From assembly GCA_902576785.1 (NCBI GenBank), contig CACGWC010000003.1:50639-114638 (forward strand): 64,000 bases of DNA, read 5' to 3'. Source of the stretch: an uncultured Pelagibacteraceae bacterium (GTDB taxonomy: Bacteria; Pseudomonadota; Alphaproteobacteria; Pelagibacterales; Pelagibacteraceae). Shown here piece after piece: positions 9,820-19,419 of the stretch. The position numbers and the translations under genes are program-made. Within the stretch, counting starts at the first letter, position 1, and each line of letters starts with the position of its first letter. The notes below the pieces were generated by a model. That model did not search any database and was not told the DNA's origin. It saw only the letters and a list, made by a program, of their open reading frames with translations.

Positions 9820-10431
9820 TTTTTTTACGTGTTGAGTAATAAATTTTCTATCGAGAGTATATTTAGTTGGATTTGCTATGAAGGAAACAATTTTTTTATA
9901 ACACTTTTTTAAGTCGTCATTAATTACAACATAATCATATTCTTTCCATTTTGATAAGTCTTTTTTGAAACCTTTCATTCTCTTTTTTACAGTCTTCATA
10001 TTTTTCTTTTCCCTTTTAATAAGCCTTTCTAATAATTCCTTCTTTGAGGGAGGTAGTATAAAGATTGTTAGTAATTTATAATTTAATCTTTTATTTCTTA
10101 TTTGCCTCGTTCCTTGCCAATCGATATCAAATAAAATATTTTTGCCTCTTTTAAGCTGTTTTGTTACCAAATATTTTGAAGATCCGTAGTAATTATCAAA
10201 AACTTTAGCATGCTCTATAAATTCACCTTTTTTTATAAGTTTTTTAAAATTATTTTTTGAAGTAAAGTAATAATCTTTACCATTTTTTTCGTTTAACCTT
10301 GGAAGCCTAGTGGTATGAGATATAGATATTAAAAATTTTTTATTTCTTGCAATTTTTTTAACAAGTGTCGTCTTCCCAGCACCAGAAGGTGAAGAGAGGA
10401 TAAACATCCCTCCTTTATTGGAACTGGACAT
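9808..10431 (-). CDS. gmk: guanylate kinase
   Basis: Gmk phosphorylates GMP to GDP. The 207-aa protein has a P-loop SSPSGAGKTT (13-22), followed by the SHTTR and guanine-binding region (about 38-45), YYFTSK and the lid region. The start near SSSNKGGMF leaves the P-loop at the usual distance from the N-terminus. It is the last gene of a minus-strand run starting with fabD and lies 12 nt downstream of acpP. Confidence 0.97.
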   Translation of the reverse strand: MSSSNKGGMFILSSPSGAGKTTLVKKIARNKKFLISISHTTRLPRLNEKNGKDYYFTSKNNFKKLIKKGEFIEHAKVFDNYYGSSKYLVTKQLKRGKNILFDIDWQGTRQIRNKRLNYKLLTIFILPPSKKELLERLIKREKKNMKTVKKRMKGFKKDLSKWKEYDYVVINDDLKKCYKKIVSFIANPTKYTLDRKFITQHVKKLLM

Positions 10432-10443
10432 TTAAATTAAAAC

Positions 10444-10683
10444 TTAGTTTGCTTTATTTTCGATAAACTTAACAGCATCACCAACGGTTAGAATCTTTTC
10501 AGCATCACTATCGGAGATATCTGATCCAAATTCTTCTTCGAAAGCCATGACTAATTCAACAGTATCTAAACTGTCTGCGCCAAGATCGTCTATAAAGCTA
10601 GACTCTTCTGTAACTTTTGCCTCATCTATCCCTAGATGATCAGCAACTATTTTTTTAACTTTACTTGAAATATCTTCAGACAT
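10444..10683 (-). CDS. acpP: acyl carrier protein
   Basis: ACP carries growing acyl chains on a 4'-phosphopantetheine attached to a serine. The protein is 79 aa, acidic and helical, and the attachment motif [10 protein letters not shown] places Ser38 as the modified residue. It follows fabG and fabD on the same strand, the usual fab cluster order, with a 46-nt gap from fabG that could carry its own promoter or processing site, as expected for an abundant protein. Confidence 0.98.
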   Translation of the reverse strand: MSEDISSKVKKIVADHLGIDEAKVTEESSFIDDLGADSLDTVELVMAFEEEFGSDISDSDAEKILTVGDAVKFIENKAN

Positions 10684-10729
10684 AATTTCCTTATTAATTA
10701 AATTCTTAATAGATATTTATATTATTTTG

Positions 10730-11470
10730 TCAACTAAAATACATGCCCCCGTTAACATGTATTGTTTCACCAGAAATATAGTCAGATAAGCTTGAAGACA
10801 AAAAAATGACCGCATTGGCTACATCCTCTGGCTCTCCAAGTCTTGATAAAGATATTTTTTCTTCCAAATTTTTTTTGAAAGTTTCGCTAATTTTATTAGT
10901 CATCTCTGATTTAATAAAACCTGGAGAAATACAATTAACTTTAATATTTTTTTTTCCATATTCTAGAGCAAGGCTTTTTGACATTCCGATTAATCCAGAT
11001 TTTGAAGCTGCATAATTTGCCTGACCAATGTTACCTGTATGACCTACTATTGATGTAATATTTATAATTTTTCCATTCTTATTTTTTAGCATTTTTTTTA
11101 TCGTATTTTTTGTAATCAAAAAAGTTGATGATAAATTTAAATCTATAACTTTATTCCATTCATCATTCTTCATTCTAATTGTTAGGTTATCAGATGTTAT
11201 CCCAGCATTATTTATTAATATATCAATTTTACTTTTAAAATCTTCACTACATTCGTCTATGAATTTTTCAATTAATGAGTGATTAGAAATATCAAATTGT
11301 TTTGTTTTAACACTATTTTTATATTTTAATTTAATATTATTTAATTTTTCTTGATTAGTACCTGTGGCAATTATATTGGCATTAGCCATATGTAATTTTT
11401 CTAGGATTGAATTACCAATTATACCAGTAGCGCCAGTTAATATTACATTTAGATTTTTTAAATCAATCAT
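10730..11470 (-). CDS. fabG: 3-oxoacyl-[ACP] reductase
   Basis: FabG reduces 3-ketoacyl-ACP with NADPH in fatty-acid elongation. The 246-aa short-chain dehydrogenase has the cofactor motif TGATGIIG (12-19), NNAG (87-90), Asn113, Ser140, and the catalytic YAASK (Tyr153, Lys157). The end HVNGGMYFS is typical of FabG. It overlaps fabD by 8 nt, supporting assignment to fatty-acid synthesis rather than to a generic SDR. Confidence 0.96.
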   Translation of the reverse strand: MIDLKNLNVILTGATGIIGNSILEKLHMANANIIATGTNQEKLNNIKLKYKNSVKTKQFDISNHSLIEKFIDECSEDFKSKIDILINNAGITSDNLTIRMKNDEWNKVIDLNLSSTFLITKNTIKKMLKNKNGKIINITSIVGHTGNIGQANYAASKSGLIGMSKSLALEYGKKNIKVNCISPGFIKSEMTNKISETFKKNLEEKISLSRLGEPEDVANAVIFLSSSLSDYISGETIHVNGGMYFS

Positions 11471-12392
11471 TTGTTAAATTTTTCACATCAATTAAATTGT
11501 TTACCTGATTTAATTTTATATTTCTATCTATTCTTTTTATTAATCCAGATAATACTTTTCCTGGTCCAATTTCAATGAATCTATCTGTGTTTAAACCAAT
11601 CATATTAATCACACTCTCTCGCCATCTGACAGGTTTTTCTATTTGATCAATAAGTAATTTTCTAATTTCTTCGTAATTATTTACAGGTTTAGCTGTAACA
11701 TTTGAAACTATACTTACTCTTGGATTTTTAAATTCGGTATTTAATATTTCTTCTCGCATCTCTTTTGTTGATTTGCTCATTAGCGGACAATGAAATGGAG
11801 CACTCACAGGTAATTTAATAAATTTGATATTTTTATTTTTTAGTTCTTCTGAAAGCAACGTTATTGAATTAATCAAACCACTTACTACTATTTGTCCTAC
11901 AGAATTATCATTAGCCACATAACAAATAAAATTATCTAAATTTTCGTTTAAAATATTATTTAGTTCTTCAATATTTAAACCAAGTATAGCTATCATTCCA
12001 CCTTGTCCTTTAGGTACTGCATTCTGCATTGATAAACCTCTTAATTTTAATAATTTAATTGTTTCATCAAAACCAATTGATCCTGCACAACAAAGCGCAG
12101 AATATTCTCCCAATGAATGTCCAGCAAAAAAATTTGCATTATTTAATTTAAAGTCAGTTTCTTTTTCAATTATTTTAAAAATAGAATAGCTAACTAAAAA
12201 AATTGCAGGCTGAGTATTTTCGGTTTGATTTAAATCTTCTCTTGGTCCATCAAAAATTATATCTGTTAAATTTTTGTTTAATATTTCATCTGCTTTTTTG
12301 AAATATTCCCTAACATAAGCAAAATTTTCATAAAACTCCTTGGCCATACCAACAATTTGTGAACCCTGACCTGGAAATATTACTGAAAACAT
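11463..12392 (-). CDS. fabD: malonyl-CoA:ACP transacylase
   Basis: FabD loads malonate onto ACP. The 309-aa length matches the family. Visible are FPGQGSQ (6-12), the nucleophile elbow GHSLGEYSA with Ser93, and the catalytic His201 in APFHCPLM. It is the first gene of the fabD-fabG-acpP-gmk run and is divergent from rpsF across an 84-bp spacer that must hold both promoters. Confidence 0.97.
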   Translation of the reverse strand: MFSVIFPGQGSQIVGMAKEFYENFAYVREYFKKADEILNKNLTDIIFDGPREDLNQTENTQPAIFLVSYSIFKIIEKETDFKLNNANFFAGHSLGEYSALCCAGSIGFDETIKLLKLRGLSMQNAVPKGQGGMIAILGLNIEELNNILNENLDNFICYVANDNSVGQIVVSGLINSITLLSEELKNKNIKFIKLPVSAPFHCPLMSKSTKEMREEILNTEFKNPRVSIVSNVTAKPVNNYEEIRKLLIDQIEKPVRWRESVINMIGLNTDRFIEIGPGKVLSGLIKRIDRNIKLNQVNNLIDVKNLTND

Positions 12393-12417
12393 AAAAATAT
12401 TAATAAATTTAATGTAT

Positions 12418-12446
12418 TTTTTGTATTGTAATTAAAAATTTATAAT
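12418..12446 (+). promoter_or_regulatory. candidate promoter for rpsF-rpsR-rplI
   Basis: A perfect TATAAT lies at 12441-12446 in the spacer between fabD and rpsF, about 31 nt before the rpsF ATG. The hexamer 17 bp upstream, TTTTTG at 12418-12423, is a poor -35. Such boxes arise easily by chance in DNA this AT-rich, so the call is tentative. Confidence 0.35.
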
Positions 12447-12476
12447 AGTATATCCTCATTTTTTCTAGATAAATTT

Positions 12477-12818
12477 ATGAACTTTTATGAACATACATTA
12501 ATAGCAAGACAAGACGTTTCTCAAAGTCAAATTAAACAGCTTCAAGAAAAGTATACAAAAATAATAGAAAATAATGATGGAGATATCCTTAAATTTGAAA
12601 GTTGGGGTTTAATGAATCTTTCTTATTTAATTAAAAAAAATAAAAAAGGTAACTATCTTCATTTTAAAATAAAAGCAAAAAGTAAAGCAATTAAAGAACT
12701 AGAGAAAAACGAAAAATTAGACAAAAATTTATTAAGATATTTGACTGTAAAAATGAAAAAATTAGATTTAGAGACTGATTATTTCAAAAAAAATGATGAA
12801 ATAATTAAAAATAAATAA
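12477..12818 (+). CDS. rpsF: 30S ribosomal protein S6
   Basis: S6 binds the central domain of 16S rRNA as a heterodimer with S18. The 113-aa protein starts [14 protein letters not shown], the typical first strand, and contains [22 protein letters not shown], the S6 signature region (about 42-63). It leads the standard rpsF-rpsR-rplI operon, separated from rpsR by one nucleotide. Confidence 0.97.
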   Translation: MNFYEHTLIARQDVSQSQIKQLQEKYTKIIENNDGDILKFESWGLMNLSYLIKKNKKGNYLHFKIKAKSKAIKELEKNEKLDKNLLRYLTVKMKKLDLETDYFKKNDEIIKNK

Positions 12819-12819
12819 T

Positions 12820-13089
12820 ATGAAAAAAAAAAATCAAAAGAAAAAAAGTTCACAAAATAACTTTTCTAAATTAAGCATCTTCCAAAATCAAAAATACAAA
12901 TTTAAAAAAAAATGTCCTCTTTCTGGAAAAGGTGCTCCTACAATAGATTATAAAAATATAAAATTATTAAAAAGATATACGTCAGAAAATGGAAAAATAT
13001 TACCATCAAGGATCACATCTGTAAGTCAGAAAAAACAAAGATTTTTATCTATATCAATTAAGAGAGCGAGAAATTTAGCTTTAATATAA
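12820..13089 (+). CDS. rpsR: 30S ribosomal protein S18
   Basis: S18 pairs with S6 on the platform of the small subunit. The 89-aa protein has a Lys-rich N-terminal tail (about 1-32), then the conserved core beginning [15 protein letters not shown] and ending with the [11 protein letters not shown] helix. The tail is longer and more basic than in E. coli S18 (75 aa), a common alphaproteobacterial trait. The gene sits between rpsF (1-nt gap) and rplI (7-nt gap). Confidence 0.97.
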   Translation: MKKKNQKKKSSQNNFSKLSIFQNQKYKFKKKCPLSGKGAPTIDYKNIKLLKRYTSENGKILPSRITSVSQKKQRFLSISIKRARNLALI

Positions 13090-13096
13090 TAAAAAT

Positions 13097-13555
13097 ATGA
13101 AAGTAATCTTATTAGAAAACGTTAGAAAAATTGGTGCGATTGGGGAAATTATTGACGTAAAGAGAGGATTTGCGAGAAATCACTTAATAGCAAAGAAAAA
13201 AGCTTTATTTGCATCTAAAGAAAATATTCAAGAAGTTGAGAAAATTAAAAATGAATTGAGCAAAAAAGATCAGGATAAAAGAAATGAAGCAAAAAAAATA
13301 GATGAGAGACTGAAAAACAAATTATATACTATTCAAAAATTAATTACTGAAAATAGAGAGCTATACGGATCGGTAAAACCAACAGAAATTTCAAACATAC
13401 TTAGTAAAAATGAAGGATTAGATATAAATCCATCACTAATACAGCCAAGTAAAGAAATTAAGTCATTAGGTACTTTTGATGTTATACTGAATCTTCATTC
13501 TGATATTCAATCACAAATAAAAATAAAGATTATTCCAAAAGAGGAAAGTCAATAA
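13097..13555 (+). CDS. rplI: 50S ribosomal protein L9
   Basis: L9 is an elongated two-domain protein on the large subunit near the L1 stalk. The 152-aa protein has the N-terminal signature (VILLENVRKIG...VKRGFARNHLI, residues 3-32), a charged connecting helix (about 40-80), and the C-terminal domain. It closes the ribosomal part of the operon. A 67-nt gap separates it from dnaB and contains a TATAAT at 13578-13583 that may give dnaB its own promoter. Confidence 0.96.
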   Translation: MKVILLENVRKIGAIGEIIDVKRGFARNHLIAKKKALFASKENIQEVEKIKNELSKKDQDKRNEAKKIDERLKNKLYTIQKLITENRELYGSVKPTEISNILSKNEGLDINPSLIQPSKEIKSLGTFDVILNLHSDIQSQIKIKIIPKEESQ

Positions 13556-13622
13556 TTATACATTTTTTTCCCCAAGATATAATTTATTTTGCAATTTGCA
13601 TTAATGAAAAATAAGTTATTTT

Positions 13623-15038
13623 ATGTCTCAATCATTAAATATTATCAAAAACAAAATAGATGAATTGCCAAATAATATTGAGGCTGAGCAGTCAATAATT
13701 GGGTCAATCTTATTAGCAAATGAGATATTTGATGAAGTTAGTCTCATAATTTCTAGTAAAAATTTTTATGATCCAATCCACCAAAAAATTTTTCAAGCAC
13801 TAGAGAAACTTATTTATTCTGGTCTTTTGGCTAATCCAATCACTTTAAAAAATTATTTTGAAAAAGAAAAAGATGAACTAAACATACCTGAATATTTAGT
13901 TAAAATTACTAAATTTTCTACATCATCTAGACAAGCGCTTGAATATTCCAAACTTATATTTGATCTGTATGTCAAAAGAGAATTAATTAAGATCTCCGGA
14001 GAAGTCATAGATCAGGCAAAATTAAATGATTTAGAAACAGATGGCCAAAAAATAATTGAAAATTATGAAAGATCATTATTTGATCTGGCTGAAAAAGGTT
14101 CTTTTAGCTCGTCGCTAATCAAATTTGATGAAGCAATGAGGCAAACAATTGAGATGGCATCAAATGCTTACAAAAACGAAGAAGGTATTGTTGGAGTTCC
14201 AACTGGGCTTAGAGATTTAGATGATAGACTTGGAGGTTTACACAAATCGGATTTAATAATAATAGCAGGACGACCTTCAATGGGTAAAACTGCATTAGCA
14301 ACAAATATTGCATTTAATGCTGCAAAAAAAATTCAAGAAAGTGGTGAAAAAAGTTCAATTGCATTTTTTTCTCTTGAAATGTCTTCCGAGCAACTATCAA
14401 CAAGAATATTAGCTGAACAATCTAGGATTAAATCTAATGATATAAGAAGAGGAAAAATATCTGAGGAACAATTTGATAAATTTATTGAAACTTCTAAAGA
14501 TATATCCGAGTTGCCTTTGTATATTGATGAAACACCAGCAATCACAATTGCTGCATTAAGCAACAGAGCAAGGCGTATAAAAAGAATTTATGGTCTAGAT
14601 ATGGTTGTGATTGATTACATTCAATTAATGAGAGCATCAAGTTCTAACAATGGAAGAGTTCAAGAAATTTCTGAGATCACACAGGGGTTAAAGGCTTTAG
14701 CAAAAGAATTATCGGTACCAGTTTTGGCTCTTTCGCAATTATCAAGAGCTGTAGAACAAAGAGATGATAAAAAACCTCAATTATCAGATTTAAGGGAATC
14801 TGGGTCAATAGAGCAAGATGCTGATGTTGTAATGTTTGTTTATAGAGAAGCATATTATTTACAAGGAAAAGAACCAAGACCAGCAACAGTTGAGCATGCT
14901 GAATGGCAAGCAAAAATGAATGAAGTTTCACATTTAGCTGAATTAATTATTCAAAAGCAAAGGCATGGACCAACTGGTAACGTAATGCTTGAATTTGAGG
15001 CAATGTTTACCAAATTTAAAGATATTCAAAATAATTAA
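13623..15038 (+). CDS. dnaB: replicative DNA helicase
   Basis: DnaB is the hexameric 5'-3' helicase that unwinds DNA at the replication fork. The 471-aa protein shows the N-terminal primase-binding domain (about 15-120), the linker, and a RecA-type motor: Walker A GRPSMGKT (216-223), SLEMS, Walker B VVIDYIQLM (about 324-332), LSQLSRAVEQR and the DLRESGSIEQDAD arginine-finger region. No intein is present. The rplI-dnaB order is conserved in many bacteria. Confidence 0.98.
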   Translation: MSQSLNIIKNKIDELPNNIEAEQSIIGSILLANEIFDEVSLIISSKNFYDPIHQKIFQALEKLIYSGLLANPITLKNYFEKEKDELNIPEYLVKITKFSTSSRQALEYSKLIFDLYVKRELIKISGEVIDQAKLNDLETDGQKIIENYERSLFDLAEKGSFSSSLIKFDEAMRQTIEMASNAYKNEEGIVGVPTGLRDLDDRLGGLHKSDLIIIAGRPSMGKTALATNIAFNAAKKIQESGEKSSIAFFSLEMSSEQLSTRILAEQSRIKSNDIRRGKISEEQFDKFIETSKDISELPLYIDETPAITIAALSNRARRIKRIYGLDMVVIDYIQLMRASSSNNGRVQEISEITQGLKALAKELSVPVLALSQLSRAVEQRDDKKPQLSDLRESGSIEQDADVVMFVYREAYYLQGKEPRPATVEHAEWQAKMNEVSHLAELIIQKQRHGPTGNVMLEFEAMFTKFKDIQNN

Positions 15039-15063
15039 ATTAATTTATATAAGCTAGTAGTTA

Positions 15064-17439
15064 ATGTTAGCTAAATTCTATCAGAATTATATTTTAAAAA
15101 AACCAGGCTTTATATTAATCTTATTATTAATATGTCTTTGTTTTTTTGGTTACTATTCCAAAAATTTTAGACTTGATGCGTCATCTGAAACTTTACTAAT
15201 AGAGGGTGACCCAGATTTAAAATATTTAAATGAAATAAACGAAAGATATGGTGCAAAAGAATTTTTAGTTCTTACTTACACTCCAAAAAAAAGTATGATA
15301 GATGAAAATTCTATCGAAAATCTTATAAAATTAAAAATAGAAATTCAAAAACTTAATTGGGTGCATAGTGTAATCACACTACTAGATATTCCTTTACTAA
15401 ACAGCTCTGATGAGCCACTCATAGATAGACTGCAAAACTACTCCACACTTAGCTCAAGTGGTATTGATAAAGAAAGAGGATTTAATGAAATATTGAACAG
15501 TCCTGTTTTCAGAAATTTCGTAATCAGTGAAGATGGCAAAACATCTGGCATTATAGTTTATTTAAAGTCTAAAGGTAAAATAAAAGACTTTAAAAGTAAA
15601 AAAGACGAAGAGATATATAAAGATAAATTAAAAAAACAAAATCATCAAAATATTTTAGAAATAAGACAAGTAATAAAAAATTTTAGTACAACAAGCAAAA
15701 TTCATTTAGGTGGTATTCCTATGATTGCTGATGATATGATGACTTTTATTAAAAATGACATAATTGTTTTTGGACTTGGAGTTTTTTTATTTATCGTAGC
15801 AACTCTTTGGTATGTTTTTAGAAGATTGATTTGGATAATTGTACCTATAAGCAGTTGTTTTTTTTCAGTTATTATAATGACAGGACTTCTTGGTCTTTTA
15901 GGATGGAAAGTTACTGTTATATCATCTAATTTTATAGCTTTAATGTTGATATTAACAATGGCTATGAATATTCATATATGCACAAGATATCTTCAGCTTT
16001 CAAAACAATTTCCAAAATTAAATAAATTTAAAATTATTTCTTTGACAACGAGTAAAATGTTTTGGCCTATTTTGTATACAGCTTTAACAACTATATTTGC
16101 TTTCTTGTCTCTGGTGTTTAGTGAAATAAAACCAATAATAGATTTTGGATTTATGATGACTTTTGGTCTAATAATTTCATTTCTTATTACTTTTAGTTTA
16201 TTGCCAACATTAATTAATTTATTTAATTTTAATAAAGTTGCTTTAAAAGAGGAAAAAGGTACCAATATTACTAATTTTTTCAGTAACGTTTCAGTTTCAA
16301 ATCAAAACACAATATTTGGAACAGCCTTAATAATTATATTTTTAAGTATATTAGGAATTTCAAAACTTGAAGTAGAAAATAGTTTTATAAATTATTTTGA
16401 TAAAAATACAGAAATTTATAAAGGAATGAAACTTATAGATGAAAAATTAGGTGGTACAACACCACTTGAGGTTATTTTAAAATTTCCAAAACAAGATGAT
16501 AGTGAACAAAAATCTGAGGATGAAGAAGACGATTGGGGTGATGAAGATGAGAATGATGAAAAATATTGGTTTACTAAAGACAAAATTGATAAGATAAAAA
16601 AGGTTCATAACTATTTAGACTCTTTGGAGCCAATTGGAAAAGTGCTTTCTTTTTCGTCAATTATTGACGTTGCCACTCAATTAAATAATAATAAAGAGTT
16701 AGGTTCTTTAGAAATGGGTGTCTTGTACACCAAGATACCAGATAATATAAAAAAAGAAATTGTAGATCCATATATCTCCATAAAAGACTCTGAAGCTAGG
16801 ATAAGTCTTCGAATAAAAGACTCTTTAGATAATTTAAGGAGGAATGATTTGCTTATTAAAATAAATTCTGACCTTAAAAATAAATTAGATTTAAAAAAGG
16901 ATGAATATAAGTTAGGTGGAGTATTAATCTTGTTTAATAATCTTTTACAAAGTTTATTTAAATCTCAAATTTTAACTCTTGGATTTGTTATGCTTGGAAT
17001 TTTTATAATGTTTATAATTCTTTTCAAAAATTTAAAGTTAGCTTTAATTGGTGTTGTGCCAAATTTTATAGCAGCTTTTTTTATATTAGGTTTAATTGGA
17101 TTGTTGGGAATTCCTCTTGATATGATGACAATTACAATAGCAGCAATAACTATAGGTATAGCTGTAGATAACAGTATTCATTATATTTATAGATTTAAAG
17201 AGGAGTATGCAAAATTAAGAAATTACAATAAGACATTAAAATTATGCCATTCAACAGTCGGTAAAGCTATTTTAAATACTTCAATTACAATAGTTTTTGG
17301 ATTTTCAATTTTAGTAATGTCAAATTTTATACCAACAATTTACTTTGGTGTATTCACGGGAATTGCTATGTTACTTGCAATGGTCTCAGTTTTAACACTT
17401 TTGCCGTCTTTATTGCTTAAAATTAAGCCATTTAATTAA
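15064..17439 (+). CDS. RND-superfamily (MMPL-type) predicted exporter
   Basis: A 791-aa polytopic protein of the hydrophobe/amphiphile 'RND exporter' group (HpnN/MMPL-like). One N-terminal membrane segment (about 14-32) is followed by a periplasmic domain, five membrane segments (about 235-395), a second periplasmic domain and a final membrane bundle (about 640-785) containing AVDNSIHYIYRFKEE, typical of these transporters. The second periplasmic domain opens with a very acidic stretch (about 477-500, almost all Asp/Glu). Substrate is unknown; sterol, hopanoid or lipid export is only inferred from the family. The stop overlaps the cvpA ATG by 1 nt. Confidence 0.85.
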   Translation: MLAKFYQNYILKKPGFILILLLICLCFFGYYSKNFRLDASSETLLIEGDPDLKYLNEINERYGAKEFLVLTYTPKKSMIDENSIENLIKLKIEIQKLNWVHSVITLLDIPLLNSSDEPLIDRLQNYSTLSSSGIDKERGFNEILNSPVFRNFVISEDGKTSGIIVYLKSKGKIKDFKSKKDEEIYKDKLKKQNHQNILEIRQVIKNFSTTSKIHLGGIPMIADDMMTFIKNDIIVFGLGVFLFIVATLWYVFRRLIWIIVPISSCFFSVIIMTGLLGLLGWKVTVISSNFIALMLILTMAMNIHICTRYLQLSKQFPKLNKFKIISLTTSKMFWPILYTALTTIFAFLSLVFSEIKPIIDFGFMMTFGLIISFLITFSLLPTLINLFNFNKVALKEEKGTNITNFFSNVSVSNQNTIFGTALIIIFLSILGISKLEVENSFINYFDKNTEIYKGMKLIDEKLGGTTPLEVILKFPKQDDSEQKSEDEEDDWGDEDENDEKYWFTKDKIDKIKKVHNYLDSLEPIGKVLSFSSIIDVATQLNNNKELGSLEMGVLYTKIPDNIKKEIVDPYISIKDSEARISLRIKDSLDNLRRNDLLIKINSDLKNKLDLKKDEYKLGGVLILFNNLLQSLFKSQILTLGFVMLGIFIMFIILFKNLKLALIGVVPNFIAAFFILGLIGLLGIPLDMMTITIAAITIGIAVDNSIHYIYRFKEEYAKLRNYNKTLKLCHSTVGKAILNTSITIVFGFSILVMSNFIPTIYFGVFTGIAMLLAMVSVLTLLPSLLLKIKPFN

Positions 17440-17984
17440 TGATTGAGGCTATTCAGGATTTTTTATTACAAGTAACATTATTTGATTATATTTTTTTTGT
17501 ATTAACCATTTATTTTTTAATTCAAGGGTCTAGAAAAGGTTTTGTTCTAAGTTTATTGTCAGCGGCTAAATGGATATTGGCATATATTTTAACAATTTAT
17601 TTGTTTCCAAAAGTAAAACCATATTTTGAAGGTATTTTAGATAGCGAATATGTTCTTGATATAATTGTTGGTGTAATATTATTTATATTAATAATATTTT
17701 TTATTCTTTTAGCAAATAAGGCAATAAGTAAAGTTGTTACTTACACTGGATTAGGTTCAATCGATAAAGTTTTTGGCTTTTTCTTTGGAATCGCTAAGAG
17801 CTATATTCTGATTGTTTGTTTATTCACAGCTATAGACATTGTCTACGATAGCAAAAAATGGCCATTAAATTTAAAAGATTCGTTAACATTTCCTTTGGTT
17901 GAAAAAGGTAGTATCTATCTTATAAAGGTATTTCCAAATCAAAAACAATATGATGATGCAAAGGAAAAAGTTCAAGATGTATAA
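17439..17984 (+). CDS. cvpA: CvpA family membrane protein
   Basis: CvpA proteins are small inner-membrane proteins named for colicin V production; the molecular function is not settled. The 181 aa contain about four hydrophobic segments (18-38, 42-62, 75-97, 108-132) and the typical GSRKGFVLSLLS loop (about 31-42) and VFGFFFGIAKSY motif (about 111-122). It lies directly upstream of purF with an 8-nt overlap, exactly the cvpA-purF pairing known from many Proteobacteria. Confidence 0.92.
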   Translation: MIEAIQDFLLQVTLFDYIFFVLTIYFLIQGSRKGFVLSLLSAAKWILAYILTIYLFPKVKPYFEGILDSEYVLDIIVGVILFILIIFFILLANKAISKVVTYTGLGSIDKVFGFFFGIAKSYILIVCLFTAIDIVYDSKKWPLNLKDSLTFPLVEKGSIYLIKVFPNQKQYDDAKEKVQDV

Positions 17985-19419
17985 TCCTAAACTAAAAGAG
18001 GAATGTGCTGTCTTTGGTATAAGCAATACACCAGAAGCATCAACTTTAACTGCTTTAGGACTTCATGCGTTACAACATAGAGGTCAAGAAGGTTGTGGAA
18101 TTGTATCTTTTGATGGTGAAAAATATCACTCTGAAAAAAGATTTGGTCTAGTTGGTGACAACTTTAATGATGAAAAAGTTCTAAAAAACCTTCCAGGAAA
18201 TTATGCTATAGGTCATAATAGATATTCTACAACCGGGGGAACTGCTCTAAGAAATGTACAGCCATTCTTTGCAGATACTAATTCAGGTGGGATTGGTGTA
18301 GCGCATAATGGTAATCTAACTAACGCTATAACTCTTAGAAATAAAATGGTTGAAGAAGGCTCAATTTTTTACACAACATCAGATACAGAAACGATAGTAA
18401 AACTAATAGCTAAATCAAAAAGACCAAAGACAATTGATAAAGTTATTGATGCTTTGTTTCAAATTCAAGGAGGATATGCTTTAGTTATGATGACACAAAA
18501 TACTCTTATTGGGGTAAGAGATCCTTATGGAATTAGACCTCTGGTTATAGGAAAATTAAAAAACTCTTATGTTTTTGCATCTGAGACATGTGCCTTTGAT
18601 ATTATCGGAGCAAAGTTTGTTAGAGAAGTTGAAAATGGTGAAATTGTTTACGTAGAAAATGATGAATTAAAAAGCATTAAACCATTTCCTCAAAAAAAAG
18701 TAAGACCGTGTGTATTTGAATATATTTATTTCTCAAGACCAGATAGTATTTTAAATGGTAAAACTGCTTACGAATATCGTAAAAGATTTGGAGCTGAATT
18801 AGCAAAAGAAGATAATTTAGATGCTGACTTGGTTGTTCCTGTGCCAGATTCTGGAAATGCAGCTGCATTAGGTTACGCGGAAGAAAAAAAAATAAATTTT
18901 GATTTAGGTCTGATAAGAAATCATTATGTTGGTCGAACTTTTATAGAGCCGTCACAGCAGATTAGAAGTTTAGGAGTTAAATTAAAATTAAATGCAAACG
19001 TTTCAGTTATAAAAAATAAAAAAATTATTTTGGTTGATGACTCTTTAGTTAGAGGAACCACTTCATCAAAGATTGTAAAGATGTTATATGATAATGGTGC
19101 TAAAGAAATACATGTAAGGATAGCAAGTCCAGAAATTAAATACCCAGATTTTTATGGCGTTGATACACCTACAAAAAAAGAATTATTAGCAGCAAACAAA
19201 TCAGTAGATGAAATAAAAGAATTTATAAAAGCAAAATCACTTAAATTTTTAACTTTAGATGGATTATACCGAGGAATGGGTTTTGAAAAGAGAAATGATG
19301 CTTATCCTCAATTAACAGATCATCATTTTACTGGTGATTATCCAGTAAAAATAATTGATGAACTTGGAGAAGATAAAGTTACACAATTATCATTATTAAG
19401 CACAGGATCGAGTAATTAA
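17977..19419 (+). CDS. purF: amidophosphoribosyltransferase
   Basis: PurF makes phosphoribosylamine from PRPP and glutamine, the first committed purine step. The ATG at 17977 is preferred over one at 17950: it has an AAGGA ribosome site at 17961 and puts nucleophile Cys10 (EECAVFG) after a 9-residue propeptide, as in self-processing PurF. The glutaminase domain (about 10-230) is followed by the PRTase domain with the PRPP loop IILVDDSLVRGTT. Three of the four Fe-S cysteine positions of Bacillus-type PurF look substituted (PDFYG and DHHFTGDYP), so a non-Fe-S enzyme is inferred. Confidence 0.96.
   Translation: MYNPKLKEECAVFGISNTPEASTLTALGLHALQHRGQEGCGIVSFDGEKYHSEKRFGLVGDNFNDEKVLKNLPGNYAIGHNRYSTTGGTALRNVQPFFADTNSGGIGVAHNGNLTNAITLRNKMVEEGSIFYTTSDTETIVKLIAKSKRPKTIDKVIDALFQIQGGYALVMMTQNTLIGVRDPYGIRPLVIGKLKNSYVFASETCAFDIIGAKFVREVENGEIVYVENDELKSIKPFPQKKVRPCVFEYIYFSRPDSILNGKTAYEYRKRFGAELAKEDNLDADLVVPVPDSGNAAALGYAEEKKINFDLGLIRNHYVGRTFIEPSQQIRSLGVKLKLNANVSVIKNKKIILVDDSLVRGTTSSKIVKMLYDNGAKEIHVRIASPEIKYPDFYGVDTPTKKELLAANKSVDEIKEFIKAKSLKFLTLDGLYRGMGFEKRNDAYPQLTDHHFTGDYPVKIIDELGEDKVTQLSLLSTGSSN

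Noticed and set aside
13556..13622. Short frame MKNKLFYVSII... between rplI and dnaB
   Set aside because: Only about 19 codons, out of frame into dnaB, no ribosome site; the spacer more likely holds a promoter.
14333..14931. Minus-strand open frames inside dnaB
   Set aside because: They lie wholly within a strongly conserved helicase gene, have no ribosome site and read as Leu/His-rich shadow translation.
17950..17976. Longer N-terminus for purF starting with three Met
   Set aside because: It would overlap cvpA by 35 nt and lacks a ribosome site; the ATG at 17977 has AAGGA and the right propeptide length.
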